A program made the translations under genes and the position numbers. A DNA stretch of 64,000 nucleotides from Anthostomella pinea (Eukaryota > Ascomycota > Sordariomycetes > Xylariales > Xylariaceae). The notes beneath the pieces were generated by a model. The model saw nothing but the letters and a program-made list of their open reading frames with translations. It was not told where the DNA came from and made no database searches. The DNA lies in the NCBI GenBank assembly GCA_963556695.1, contig CAUWAG010000018.1, forward strand, positions 1,240,001 through 1,304,000, in the 5' to 3' direction. Positions 1 to 10,900 of the stretch are shown one piece after another. How positions within the stretch are numbered: the stretch's first letter is position 1; each line of letters opens with the position of its first letter.

Positions 1-699
1 CCCAGGCTGCCGGAATGTCATGACGCCAACCATTGGTCTGCAAGTTGATATGGATAAGCAGGGGGGCCGGAAACCACGCAACGACGATTGCGGCTCTGAT
101 ATCTCTCCAGCTGGAGGCTGAGTATGCTTGTTCGATGTCTCGATTAGGCAGTCTTCCAGAGCTGGTTCGAACTGCCTTTTTCTCGTCCCCGGGACGGCAG
201 AAAGGCCAGGATGATCGACCTTGCAGGCGGGGGCATGGCGTCCACAGTCAACGTATGAGCAACACCGCAGGATGCATGTGAGATCTCCCGCAGGATGCGC
301 TAACCCACCCCGAGCCACCTCTAGCCTTTCAGCTGAGGCAATGAGGACCACGGTACTCGGCCTCGAGAGGATATGTAAATAGAAACAGACCCATTTATCA
401 GCCGTGCGAAGGATTTCGCCGCATCTTGTGCCGATAGCCTTCTAAAGAACAAAGAGGGTCTACCCCCTTCTCTCGAAGATCCTCTTGTGCTTTCCGACAT
501 ATCTCCTCCACTTCTTCTCATCAGTCCGGTCACCGGGTGGCCTCGACCTGATAAGGACTATTCTGTCGCTCTGGTTGGTTGGAGGAATATCGCCATGAAG
601 GTGATATTATACATCAAGGACACGATATAAATGGCAATGATGTGCCCTCGAGAGACTATCTTCCCTCTCCTCAGCATCAGCAACCGACGCGCCAGAATC
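1..699. other. Upstream region, no gene recognised
   Basis: Short overlapping reading frames occur on both strands, but none shows a recognisable domain, a splice structure or a signal peptide. The last part is probably the promoter and 5' UTR of the secreted-protein gene that starts at 700. Confidence 0.5.
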
Positions 700-2793
700 A
701 TGAAGTTCACTACACTTTCGCTGGCCCTAATATCATGTGCTTCAGCACGGGTGACGCTCTCGCAGCGCGACGAGGCGGGCGAGGCGCAACATCCCCGGAT
801 CGAGACGAGAGATGTCCCTAGCCCTCGGGCCAGCGGCTCATCTTCCACCTTCAAGGCTGCCATGAGGACCAGGGAGTTACATAAGAGAGACCGGGGCTTT
901 GCTCCGACGGACCACTTGGAGTTCATCTACACCGATCGTAAGTGGGCCAAGCAATGGGATATCCAATGAACCTAGCCTAACCAGACCACAGGCGAGCAGC
1001 GCTTTGATCCTTATGGCTTGGAGGGGACCGAGACGACCGAGAGAGCCATCGTGTCGGGCTCAGCCATGTATCCCACCTACTTCTTGGAGAGATATCAGGA
1101 GCTGTCGCAGGTCGCGTGCTACGACAACACAATCCATCTTGTGTTCGAAACCGACGACGCATTTCGCGACGCCCAGTTGCAGACGAGGGACTGCGCCAAT
1201 GCCACCGTAGTGACCTCTCACGATGGCTGTCAGGAGGAGGCAGACGCCAGGAGTTACTTCAAGGTCGAAGGGGTGTCGTACCACCCGGAGACGAGATCAG
1301 TCAAGTTCGAAGCAGTCGAGCGCGAGATCGAGGATGTGTTCCGCAATTTCACAATCGGTTTCGACCAGACGGACGAGCATCACGTCCGTCGCTCCCAAGC
1401 GCATGGCCTCGAGAGACGACAGGTGCCATCCGTGGTCGACGATGTCGTGGGCCCCCGCGACCTAGCCCCGACGGTCTTGGGTGCGAACACCACCCATACA
1501 GCAAATCTAGACTGGTATTCCAACAAGACATGGGACAGTCCAACCCTCCTCTACGGACAAATATGGGGCGGAGCCTATTACGGATGTAACAACTGTACGC
1601 AAAAAGGAACACTCGATATGTCTCACAGCGATTTCAAGCTCCATCTAGGTTCCCTCAAGAACTTGACGAATGGGGGAAAAGCAAACCCGGTGAGCGAGGG
1701 GTGGGTCCAGATCAGCCTGAAGGGCTACACCCTCCACATGGACACATGGATCATCGGCCAAGGGGGTTTGTTCAAGACGTTCATCCCGCAGGCACTCAAA
1801 CATACGTTCGCTAAGAAGTGGATCCCTGGCATAGGGGAGATCAGCTTATTGTGGGAGCCCGTCATCGTCATTACCCTGACCGTCGAGCTGCCGGTGAAAC
1901 TGAACTTCGGCTTCGACCTCGAGATCCCGGATTCGACCATCCGTATCGACCTGTCCGATGCGGATAGCGGCGCACAGGGCTTCGAAGGCATCAAGCCCAA
2001 AATGCTGCCAACGACCGCGAACATAACACATCCCGAGCTCAAGTTCTCACAGAAGCTGATAGTCCGGACCCCGATCACCGGCATGATCGGCGTGAAACGG
2101 ACAAAGGAAGAGGGCAGCAACGACCACGATTCATCCCACGACGGCGACAGAGATGAACTCGGCAACGACTTGGAAGAGGACGACGGCTACGTGCTTGAGC
2201 CACACGGGGGCTTTCTGGTCCAGACGGGTCCCTACATGTTCCTCCCTCTAGTGGATACGGTTTTCTATCCCGGCTGTCCAGGCTTGCCGAGCAAGAACAC
2301 CAGCAGGAGCAACAGTACCAGCCCAAATACCAGCCCAAGTACCAACCCAAGTATCAGCCCAAGTACCAGCCCAAATACCAGCCCAAATACTAGCCTAAGT
2401 ACTACCATAAGTACTAGCATGAATACTAGCATAAATACTAGCCTAAGTACACGGGCAGACGGCACTTTGGTCAACTACGACGGCTATGTATTTCAAGTGA
2501 ACAACCGATGGTCAATCAGCGGCGGTTGGGAGGTGCTAGCGGAGGCGCGGGTTCCAAAAATTGACCCAGGTTTCTTCACCCGTTTCCAGCATTTTGGCAC
2601 CACCGTCACGCCGCTCGCCACCTGCCTCTCCATGCATTCCGGGCAGCCTACGTGGATCTCAGTTCCGAAGGGCGTCAGTACTGACGGGGACGGCGCGGCT
2701 GCGATCCCTAAACGCACTGCCGGACCGACAACCGAAACGACTCCTGAACCGACCCCCGGACCGACCCCCGGGCCGACCCCTTCGGGTTGGTGA
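700..2793 (+). CDS. Secreted protein, DUF7029/DUF7223-like, with Asn/Thr/Ser/Pro repeats
   Basis: Two exons (700-937 and 992-2793) encode about 679 residues. The 54-bp intron starts GTAAGT and ends CAG, and joining the exons keeps one frame. The ATG at 700 begins a typical signal peptide (MKFTTLSLALISCASA), so the product is predicted to be secreted or wall-bound. Residues about 100-195 contain paired Cys (QVACYDN, SHDGC) and resemble the fungal DUF7029 domain. Residues about 250-450, beginning near KTWDSPTLLYGQIWGG, resemble DUF7223. Both family names are from memory of fungal secreted proteins and were not searched. Residues about 513-565 are a tandem array of NTSPSTSP-like units rich in N-glycosylation sequons. 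The C-terminus is a short PTPGPTP repeat. Several RR/KR sites could be Kex2 cleavage sites. Function is unknown; a cell-surface or host-interface role is inference. Confidence 0.82.
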
Positions 2794-3699
2794 AGATTGA
2801 GGCCAAAGCGGGAAAAGAAGATCCGGGCGTGGTTTATCCGGAACCCCATTGCGACGCCCCTGTGAGGATCGGCCTAAGAAAAGGGCTTTCATAGCTCACC
2901 AGAAACAAGTATGTGAAGACGAAGGTTTTTGATATCGAGACATCTTATATATTAGCGCTCAACGATGAGAATGAATAACGAATAGTATTGCAACTTTCCT
3001 CGAGCTTCGTCAGCAGCATGTAATGAGTGCGCCTATGACAGTGAGGTCCGATCCCAAAGATGGGTCGCAGTTGTTGCTCCCTACGTCGTTTGTTACGCTG
3101 CGCGTACGACGTGCCCATCTCCTCACTGGCGTCAAGCGGTCGGACAGCTGGACATGACACGCCTGCGGATGGGTATCCGCTGCGGCTGTTCGCGCTGAGG
3201 AGGTGGCTGTGCCAGAACTGTTTCCGGAACACGGGCAGCACAGCGGGGGCATTGACGATGGCACAGGCAACCGTCGCGTCTCGATGGGCCAATGTTGGTG
3301 CGGCTCCTCAGTTGCTCCGGTTGACGGGGTGACGACAAGTAGACTCAAAGGATGGCGGCAACCACGGTGGCAGATCCAGCGCAGAACAGGACGATCATTC
3401 CCAACGTTCTGCGGTCCGATACGCGCGCTTGGGAAAGGATTTGCCCGTTCCTGTTAGGGTCCATCTCAAAGCACAAAAATATAATGGTGCCGGGTCGTGT
3501 ACGCAACGGGAACCGAAGAAGCAGCATGCCAATATCAGTCGCCAGGTCCATTGTCGAGACTGATGCCCTGCCTGAAGTCATGCAGCTGTAGGCCGAAGGA
3601 GATGCAGTGATGTACCTCTTTGACCAGTCAATGAATGGTTAGCAGAGTCTACATAAGACTCCCTGGAAGATTCACCGGCTAACTGATTGGCAGTCTGCC
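2794..3699. other. Intergenic, no gene recognised
   Basis: Reading frames here are short and overlap on both strands. The sequence leads into the subtilisin relic that begins about 3700, so some of it could be decayed 5' gene sequence, but I cannot align it to anything. Confidence 0.4.
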
Positions 3700-4180
3700 A
3701 GCAAGACAGCAGTCTCGTCATGGCAGCATATCCCACCGCGGGCCTGGCACCGAGGACCACAATGCCAAAAAGGCCCAAGTCATCGCTGTGAAGATATCTG
3801 AAGGCGGCACAGTGGGTGTCGCATGTGCTTTTGGGGTAAGAGCTGTGGCTGATGCGTGGGGACAGGGCAGTACGGTGAACGGCTTGGATGGCTACAGCTG
3901 GGCTCTCAACGATATCATCGCGGATGACCGCCAGAACCTCTGTGATCAACCTGCGCTCCAAAACCGTCTTCCCCCTCGCGTGGAATAACGCGTGGAAGAC
4001 GGCGTTCACCAGGGTGTACCCACATTAGTGGTCGCGGGGAATATAAACTCAGACGTCTCTCGAGTCTCGCTCGCACGTGTAGCCGCGTCACTGACGGTCG
4101 GTTACAGTGACCGCAACGACAGCCGCGACAGTGTTTGTGAACGGCTCCGGCTGGCATATAGCGGGACTGGGCTATGAGCC
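3700..4180 (+). pseudogene. Relic of a subtilisin-family (S8) serine protease
   Basis: Around 3757-3790 the + strand reads NAKKAQVIAVKIS. This matches the conserved core strand of proteinase-K-like subtilases (VAKKAQVIAVKVL type). It is followed by a STVNGLDGYSWALNDI segment, equivalent to the helix before the Asn region, and then by a VPTLVVAGN segment near 4020-4040, equivalent to the VAVAAGN strand holding the oxyanion-hole Asn. A degenerate copy of the following SPA/VGA segment is also visible. Stops and frame changes separate these pieces, and neither the catalytic His motif (HGTH) nor the Ser motif (GTSMA) is found. It is therefore a broken internal fragment, not a working protease. Identification rests on motif recognition only. 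Confidence 0.5.
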
Positions 4181-5018
4181 TTGTGTACTCGAATGACGAC
4201 GGCATGAGCGACGATGAGCGAGGTGCATCGTGAAGTAACACCACCCTAGTCGAGATGATATCAGTCATGGCTCATCATGCGGAAACCCGGTAACGAGGGA
4301 TAGTCGCCAGTCAGAATGTGAAGGGTGTTTCGAGTATCATCATCTTGAGATCAAGAAAAGCAGGCCTGGAACAATCATCATACTGAGGGAAAGACAGGCG
4401 CTCATGCGCCTGAGGCAATGCATGAGACCTTACACAAATCGCGCAAAAGAACCGAGGGCACACCACTCGGACGGCCAACCGTACTGTGATCAGTCTCTGC
4501 TGAGGTTTCGGACCTCGCAAAAAGCCTTCCCGTGTTGAGGTCCACTGGCAGGTCATGAACCTATGAGGAGATGCATCATTGATGCTCGCCCGACCGCGAC
4601 CAATTGGCGGCGGCTCGCTCCATCGGCGAAAGAGTTCGCTTCTCAGCTGCAATGTGTCCGGATTGTGAGCGTCAATCTCTCCCGTCAGACTTCACGATGG
4701 CATGACGAGAGGGGAAGAAGAAGGTTTGCACTTCACATCATGCTCTGTGATCTGAGGGGTGAAACACTTTAACTTACCTTGCCACGTGCAGGACCGAGCG
4801 TCCGCTCATCCAGGGCCACTTGTGACATCATCGTGACATGGCTGGAAACTCAGTGCACAGAACCTTCCCAGCCGCATTGAATGACCTCGTTCTCGTGGCA
4901 TATCTTCCAAATTGCTCCTTCGACTTCCGGTAAATCATTCCTCAACCACCAAGCCCGCAGTGCAGTATCGAGGTATTTACGTGACAAGCACCTGTCAAAT
5001 TGCCACGATTAACCCAAC
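4181..5018. other. Intergenic, no gene recognised
   Basis: No supported coding region. The 3' part is the presumed promoter and leader of the gene at 5019. Confidence 0.5.
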
Positions 5019-5620
5019 ATGTCGTTCGCCGCCTTCCGCAAGTCCGAGCACCACGACGACCTCGGCAAGCTCGCCGAGCAACATCTAAAGCACGACCTCG
5101 AGCCGTCGGACCGCGACGCGCTGGTCAAGGCTTCGAAGCGAGTCACGTTACCCGCCACCCTCGGCACGCTCCTCGGCCTGGGCTTGGGCGTGTACGCCGC
5201 AGTCAGGCTGCGAAAGGTCCGCGCCGACATGTTCAGCGCCTTCCGTGCTGCTGAGAAGCCGTCGCACGTCATTTTCGCTGATGGACGGAAAGGTGAGTTT
5301 GCTAACTACACGATGATCGACATGAAGATGGTCTGGAGTCAGAGCTGATTCAGACTGCAGAGGCCATCCCCGACGTCACACCCCTGATGCGCCCTAGCAG
5401 ATTCGGCGACATTGCCACCTACTTCTTCTTCGGCCTCGGTGGGACGATCCTGGGTGGCGAGCTGGGCTTCCTCCTAGGAACCTGGTCGGCGACGCGGGCT
5501 ATCAGCAAGGATCCCGCGCGGAGGAGCAGAATCGAGAACGCGTACAGGAAGTTCCGAGCTGATATGCTTCGACAGGAGGCTTCGAGGCTGGAGTCTGGAT
5601 CGTCCCCGAGCGTCTTCTGA
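5019..5620 (+). CDS. Small conserved-looking two-TM membrane protein
   Basis: Two exons (5019-5292 and 5361-5620) encode about 177 residues. The 68-bp intron is GTGAGT...CAG with a branch-like CTGAT near its end, and the reading frame is restored across it. The N-terminus is charged and soluble. Residues about 44-62 form a Gly/Leu-rich hydrophobic segment. Exon 2 carries a second one at about 109-131 (FFFGLGGTILGGELGFLLG), followed by a basic, helical tail (RRSRIENAYRKFRADMLRQE). Gly-rich helix pairs of this kind are common in small organelle-membrane proteins of fungi; mitochondrial location is inference. I do not recognise a named family. Confidence 0.78.
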
Positions 5621-6028
5621 TGAGTGGCTACATGGCATTGGCCAGGTCGAAGTCCTCTGTATTTCGTGCCTGTGCAACTGATGGCCACAGGCATGAAATC
5701 ACATTGATGATTGTACATTAGTGGTGAGATTCTGAGACGAGTGAGTAATGACAGCTTTCTGCAGCAGCACAGATGAGCACGGTCTCTGTCAGCCGTATGC
5801 GTGTTCACAAGCCAATGCCTCTATCTAAAATCAGTCTGTTCCACGACCGGGTCCATTGCCGCCGTGTATGGCGCATCGAGGCTGGGGAGGTCGCAACAGC
5901 TGTCCCTCCAACGCGGCAACATTGGCACGGTATGTCATCGACGACTCCTGCATTGTTGAATCCACCAGTTGACTTACTTGACAAAAAGGCCCGAAACCCA
6001 CAAATCAAAAAATCCAAGAACACGACTC
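5621..6028. other. Intergenic, no gene recognised
   Basis: Downstream region of the two-TM protein gene. Only short frames without support. Confidence 0.5.
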
Positions 6029-6200
6029 CAGCCTGAGAGAGATTCGAACTCCCGCTTCCGACGGACCTCCCATCCATTTTTGGGTTGAGCTGCGATCATG
6101 GGACAGCACTTTTAATTATCTTTTTTCTTTCTTTCTGAGATTCATGCATTTTCGCACTTTCATCTTTACGTCGGCGTGCAGACCACTACACCACCACGAC
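6029..6200 (-). tRNA. Possible split tRNA or tRNA pseudogene with ~100-nt intron
   Basis: On the minus strand a D-arm (GTGT/GCAC around AGTGGTCT) near 6175-6192 is followed by CCGAC. About 100 nt later come GTCGG, a 4-nt variable loop and a T-arm with loop TTCGAAT (6037-6053). CCGAC and GTCGG would form the anticodon stem with an intron inside the loop. However, the expected acceptor strands (GTCGTGG and TCAGGCT) do not pair and the anticodon would be unusual (AAA). It is either a decayed tRNA gene or a chance arrangement. Confidence 0.28.
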
Positions 6201-7917
6201 CATTGAGCCGGTGCTTGAGCTGTTGTTAAAAGAACACGGATTGATTGGAGTACTTGTGCTTGTTCCTGCGCCGCTGTGATGCCGGTGCTATTGTACCTGC
6301 CGTGGAAGTGTCGTGGGTTGAGGCTGCTTCATCGTGCCTTCCTTCTTGTCGTTGTTGGTGGGGTATGTGTTTTGAGTCACCCGACCGCCAAACTGGGCAG
6401 CAACTTCTGAAGTCAGTCACAACATGGATATAGAGAGGATACCTAGGTAGGTAAGAGGGTGACAATCGTCGGTCAGATTTGGCGATGTTGGTATGTTACC
6501 TTGATCCATCCAAGCAGGGCGGTTGCACAGGTGAGTAGCCTAGGTATGTATGACCGACTTACTTCTTTATTCATCCTAATAGCATCAATGGCAGGTGAAA
6601 AGAACGACTTACATCCGATTGGCCCTCCCGGTGGTGCGTATTCGCATACAGCAGCAGCACGTAGCTGCTTTGAGCTACCTACCTGGTCATAACCCCCCCT
6701 TTTCCCCTTTCTCTGCAGTGACTGACCATTACAGAGGCGACAGTGTGCTACGAGGTTTAGATTTCCACTATGCGCCTGTGCCCATGCTCGAATCACCACT
6801 CGCCTTGCTGGCATTCAATTGCCACCCAATTGATTTCAAGAGCCATTCGACGATGGCTTTTCCCATTAGTAGTATTCCCGGACTACGCATCCGATCGAGC
6901 CAAGGCTGGATGCCATGCGCCTCGTGGTTTTGACACAAGCTGACGGAACACAAACCTCAAATTGCACAGCCCCTATGCATTCCGGAATCGAACATGGCTT
7001 TGCGGGCAAGTGGTAGTCCAACAAAGTTCCTGCGTAGCCGAGTTGTTCTACAGCACTCATGCCGCTGAGCTTCAACAAGCCACGTGCAATGCTACACAGG
7101 GCACTGCGAACGCCAATCCATGGACCAATAGTGTTGATGTTTGAGTTGCGCGTATGCCGGCTCTTTACTGCCGTGCATGGTGTTCTAAGTAAAGCTCATT
7201 CTGCATATGTGGCGCAGATCAAAACATGTGGCCAGTAATAAGAGTCGGACTTACAAGTCATGATACCGGTCCAGCGATCGAGATTGCCGTCTGGCAGCAG
7301 GCGTACGCGGCCTAGAATTCCATCGATTCGTCGCTAAAGCACACGGCAATTGTATTGGTGTGAGACTGAAGCTATCGAGAGGCGTCTCATGCAGAGTCAG
7401 AACCAGATGTCACCCAACACATGCACGTTGGCTCGGATTCATTGGCCGGAACCGCCAACGCACATGCACATTGGGGGCCGTGAAGGCAGGCTGGCAACAC
7501 ACCCGGCTCCCATTGTGGTGTTGGCGTTCAGCTTGCAGGACGACCGGGCTAGTCCACCATTCACATCCCCTGCCGGGCATGCCGGCTTACACCCTGCGAG
7601 AAGCACCTCCGCCATAACGAAGAAACGAAAACTGCGTCTTTTGGGTATGCCAATCATGGATCGGGGAGGGGTACTATGGCATTCTGTAAGCCACCCAACT
7701 CGATGCCTGCCGTCTCATTTTTCCCAGCGCGCAGTGCATAACTGCCTACCCTCGACGACTTGTCAAGAAGAGTAGATCCTCCATCTGGCTATCCTGCGAT
7801 CAACGACAATCGTTTTGATTGCTAGTTCCTTTCGCTGCGAAAGAGCATCAAAGCGACCGCTTATCATAACTATGCCTGACTAGTCCGAGAAGCGGCTGAT
7901 CTTCAGTCTTCCCCTCA
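6201..7917. other. Long intergenic region upstream of the DUF3433 gene
   Basis: Reading frames up to about 140 codons occur, but none shows domain features or splice logic. The final few hundred bases are the likely promoter and 5' UTR of the large gene at 7918. Confidence 0.5.
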
Positions 7918-10900
7918 ATGTCTCGCGCGCCGGGCGGCCGGGATCGAGCCGGTGGTGGCGGTTTCGCACCGGTTCCACAGATCGACGCCACCGACGACGA
8001 CGACAGTAACATCAATCAGGATGACCAGCAAGGGCAATATAACGGCCAGTCGCAGCGTCGGCGGTTCACAGCCGTAGATCGCTTCCGCGACACAGTGCAG
8101 CATGTCATTCGGCAGAGCACGATACCGCACGAGCAGGACTGGCTGAGCGTGGGCAGCTCTCCCGCGTTGTCGGACACCACACTGGTTGGCGCCGACTACC
8201 TCGACCTCCCGATCCAGCGATTCGATGAGGTGGATCTCGGAGACTATGGCAGCTACGTCGAGTACAGAGGTTACTACGGCCCTGAAGTCACGCACGCCGT
8301 GGACACGAGGGACCTTCAGGCTGGAGTAGGGATTGAAGTCAGGGACCTTTCATACTCAAAGAGCCTCAAGGCGGGCCTGGGTATCGAAGTGCGTGTCAAA
8401 GAAACCGCTCTCGACTACTCCCCCGGCGGACTTTACATCGATTTTCCCACGGAAGATTATGGCTACCGGGGCTCGGAAGGCATCGTTGAGAAGCACACGC
8501 CTAGCTCACCGGCCGATTACAACTATAAGCCACTGTCGCTCAAATGGCTGTTCTTGTTCCTCCTCTTCGGCGCGCTGCTTTTCTTCGTTGTTATTGCTGG
8601 GCTCGCTCTCCGTCTACTACCCGACGCGTCAAAGGCGGCCGGAACTCTCCCGGCCTTCCAGAATATCACCGAGATCCGTCGACGTTCAATACTGCCGAGC
8701 AGTATCAACTCAGAGAGTGTTGAACTGTTGCCTTTTGGAAAGCGACAGAATAATACAGACAGCGAAGATGCCACAGCGACTTCAACGACAACTGACTTGA
8801 GTACGACGATCGTCGATGCGGTGACCAGTGTCTCCACACCGGCACCATCAGTCACTTCTCATACTTCAACCTCCACACCTTCCGTTGAGCAGCCCACATC
8901 TGCTACTGTTCAAACTACCACAGCTGAAGAGACTACTGCGATCACCAAATCCCTCAACCTGCCTACAAGCACTGCTAATGCCCCTTCAACCTCCACGGTC
9001 GTTACAGCGAGTGAGCAAGGCCATCATGACCAGACGACAAGCACCACAACTCAGGATCTGCAAGACAGTACTACAACTACTACAAGGCAAACTCAGCAAA
9101 TTACCACGACAAGCCAAGTTCAATCTACGACCACGACAAGCCAGGTTCAGATGACTACCACCATAGGCCCGAACCAACCATCCACCACTACGGAGGATGA
9201 ACCATCAACGACCACACAGCGAGAAGGATCAACAACGACTACAAACGCAAACCAGTCCACGACAACTTCAGTCCAAGACCAGTCCACGACGACCACACAT
9301 AGGGGTCAAACCCCTGATCCTACCAGTACCCAAGGCAGCGGCGAAGGCAGCGGCGAAGGTGACGGCGGTCACAACGATCCAACCCCGACTCAATATCCTG
9401 GTCATCACCCCGGATCCACGAGTACTACCACAGAGGCTCCACCAACGCAACCTGTACCTACAACGGAGTCGGTCACCAATGTCACCACTGATCATATCAC
9501 TACAAGCCAAAACACAGGAACGACTACTACGCATCAGCAGACGGAACCTCAGGGGCTATCGCATACTGAGTCGGAAACCCCGCCACCCACTTCAATCCCC
9601 GATACGAGTGTCGTGACTAAACCCTGGGAATGGCCAACTACTACAGCCTCAGCTACGAGTGTTGTAATCCCACCTGTAGACTCAACACATACCACGACGA
9701 CAGACACGGGGGCTATTACTGGTACTGGAAACCCTTCACCCACTTCAACCCTCGATACGGGTGTTGTCACTGGACCCGGGGACTCGTCAACTACTACACC
9801 CCCAGCTACGGGTTCTGTGACCCCACCTAAAGACTCAACTCAAACTACAACAGACACAGAGGTCGTTACTGGCCCTGGATACCCGTCCCCTACTTCGACC
9901 CTCGATACGGGTGTTGTCACCGGACCCGGAGACCCGCCGCATACTACCACCCTAGGAACGAGCATTATAACCACACCTGGAGAGTTACCCCCGACGGAGA
10001 CCCCAGCTACGACTGCTGTAACCAAACCCGGGGATCAGCCACCTACCAACCTCCCAGACCCAGAAACAGAGAGTGTTACCGTAACTTGGCCACCCATAGT
10101 GTCTGGCCCTGGAAACCAGTCGCCTACATCCTCAACAGATTCAACGACTGTATCGCAGACTTTGACGCATGGATCTACGCCCACGTCTGATTCGACTGCG
10201 GGTGTGACAGTCACACTCCCTAGTACAGGAGATACTACCACGTATAGCTATACTGAGCCTACCCCGCCTCATGGTCAACCGACAACCTCGGGGACCACGC
10301 AAGCAGACACAACATCAGCTTCTAGCTGGGGCCTGGGTACTAATTCCCCCTCGACATTGCCAGCTGGTGAGCCCGGTTCTGTTACGACAAGTCATTCCTC
10401 CGACACTATCGGAACAGGCGGCGAGCCCAGTTCTGTCACGACTACAGAGTATACAGGCTCTTTTACCACGGGCCCCAACGCCGGCTCGACTACAACAGAC
10501 CAGGGAACAGGGGCTATCCCGACCAGTAAAGACACTCTCACTACCACGACAGCAGGTGAATCAAGCCATGTAGAAACAGATGAGACCCCAGACCCTACTG
10601 GGACCAGACTTGGACCGGGTGTTACATCGCCGGCGGGTGTTGCTTCCCCGTCAACCACAAGTCGTGATCCAAATACAGACCACACAGTCACAAATGTCCC
10701 TGGATCCAATACTCCCTTGACATGGCCTCCAACGGAGTCACCAGACACTCCATCGCATTCCCTTAGTAATGCTCCTCCAACGAACTTGCCCAATACCGAC
10801 CACGCGAGCAGTACGACGACCCTGAATCAGGTGAATACGCAGAACGGGTTGACCGACGGTGCACTGCCGACATTCACTCCTAGTCAGACCGTGGAAGGAG

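Noticed and set aside
3010..3350. Minus-strand frames of about 110 codons
   Set aside because: Three overlapping frames of similar length with no homology cue; typical chance frames in GC-balanced DNA.
8523..10793. Antisense open frames of 70-175 codons under the mucin-like gene
   Set aside because: They are mirrors of the Ser/Thr-rich repeats, have no domain or splice features, and overlap a convincing sense gene.
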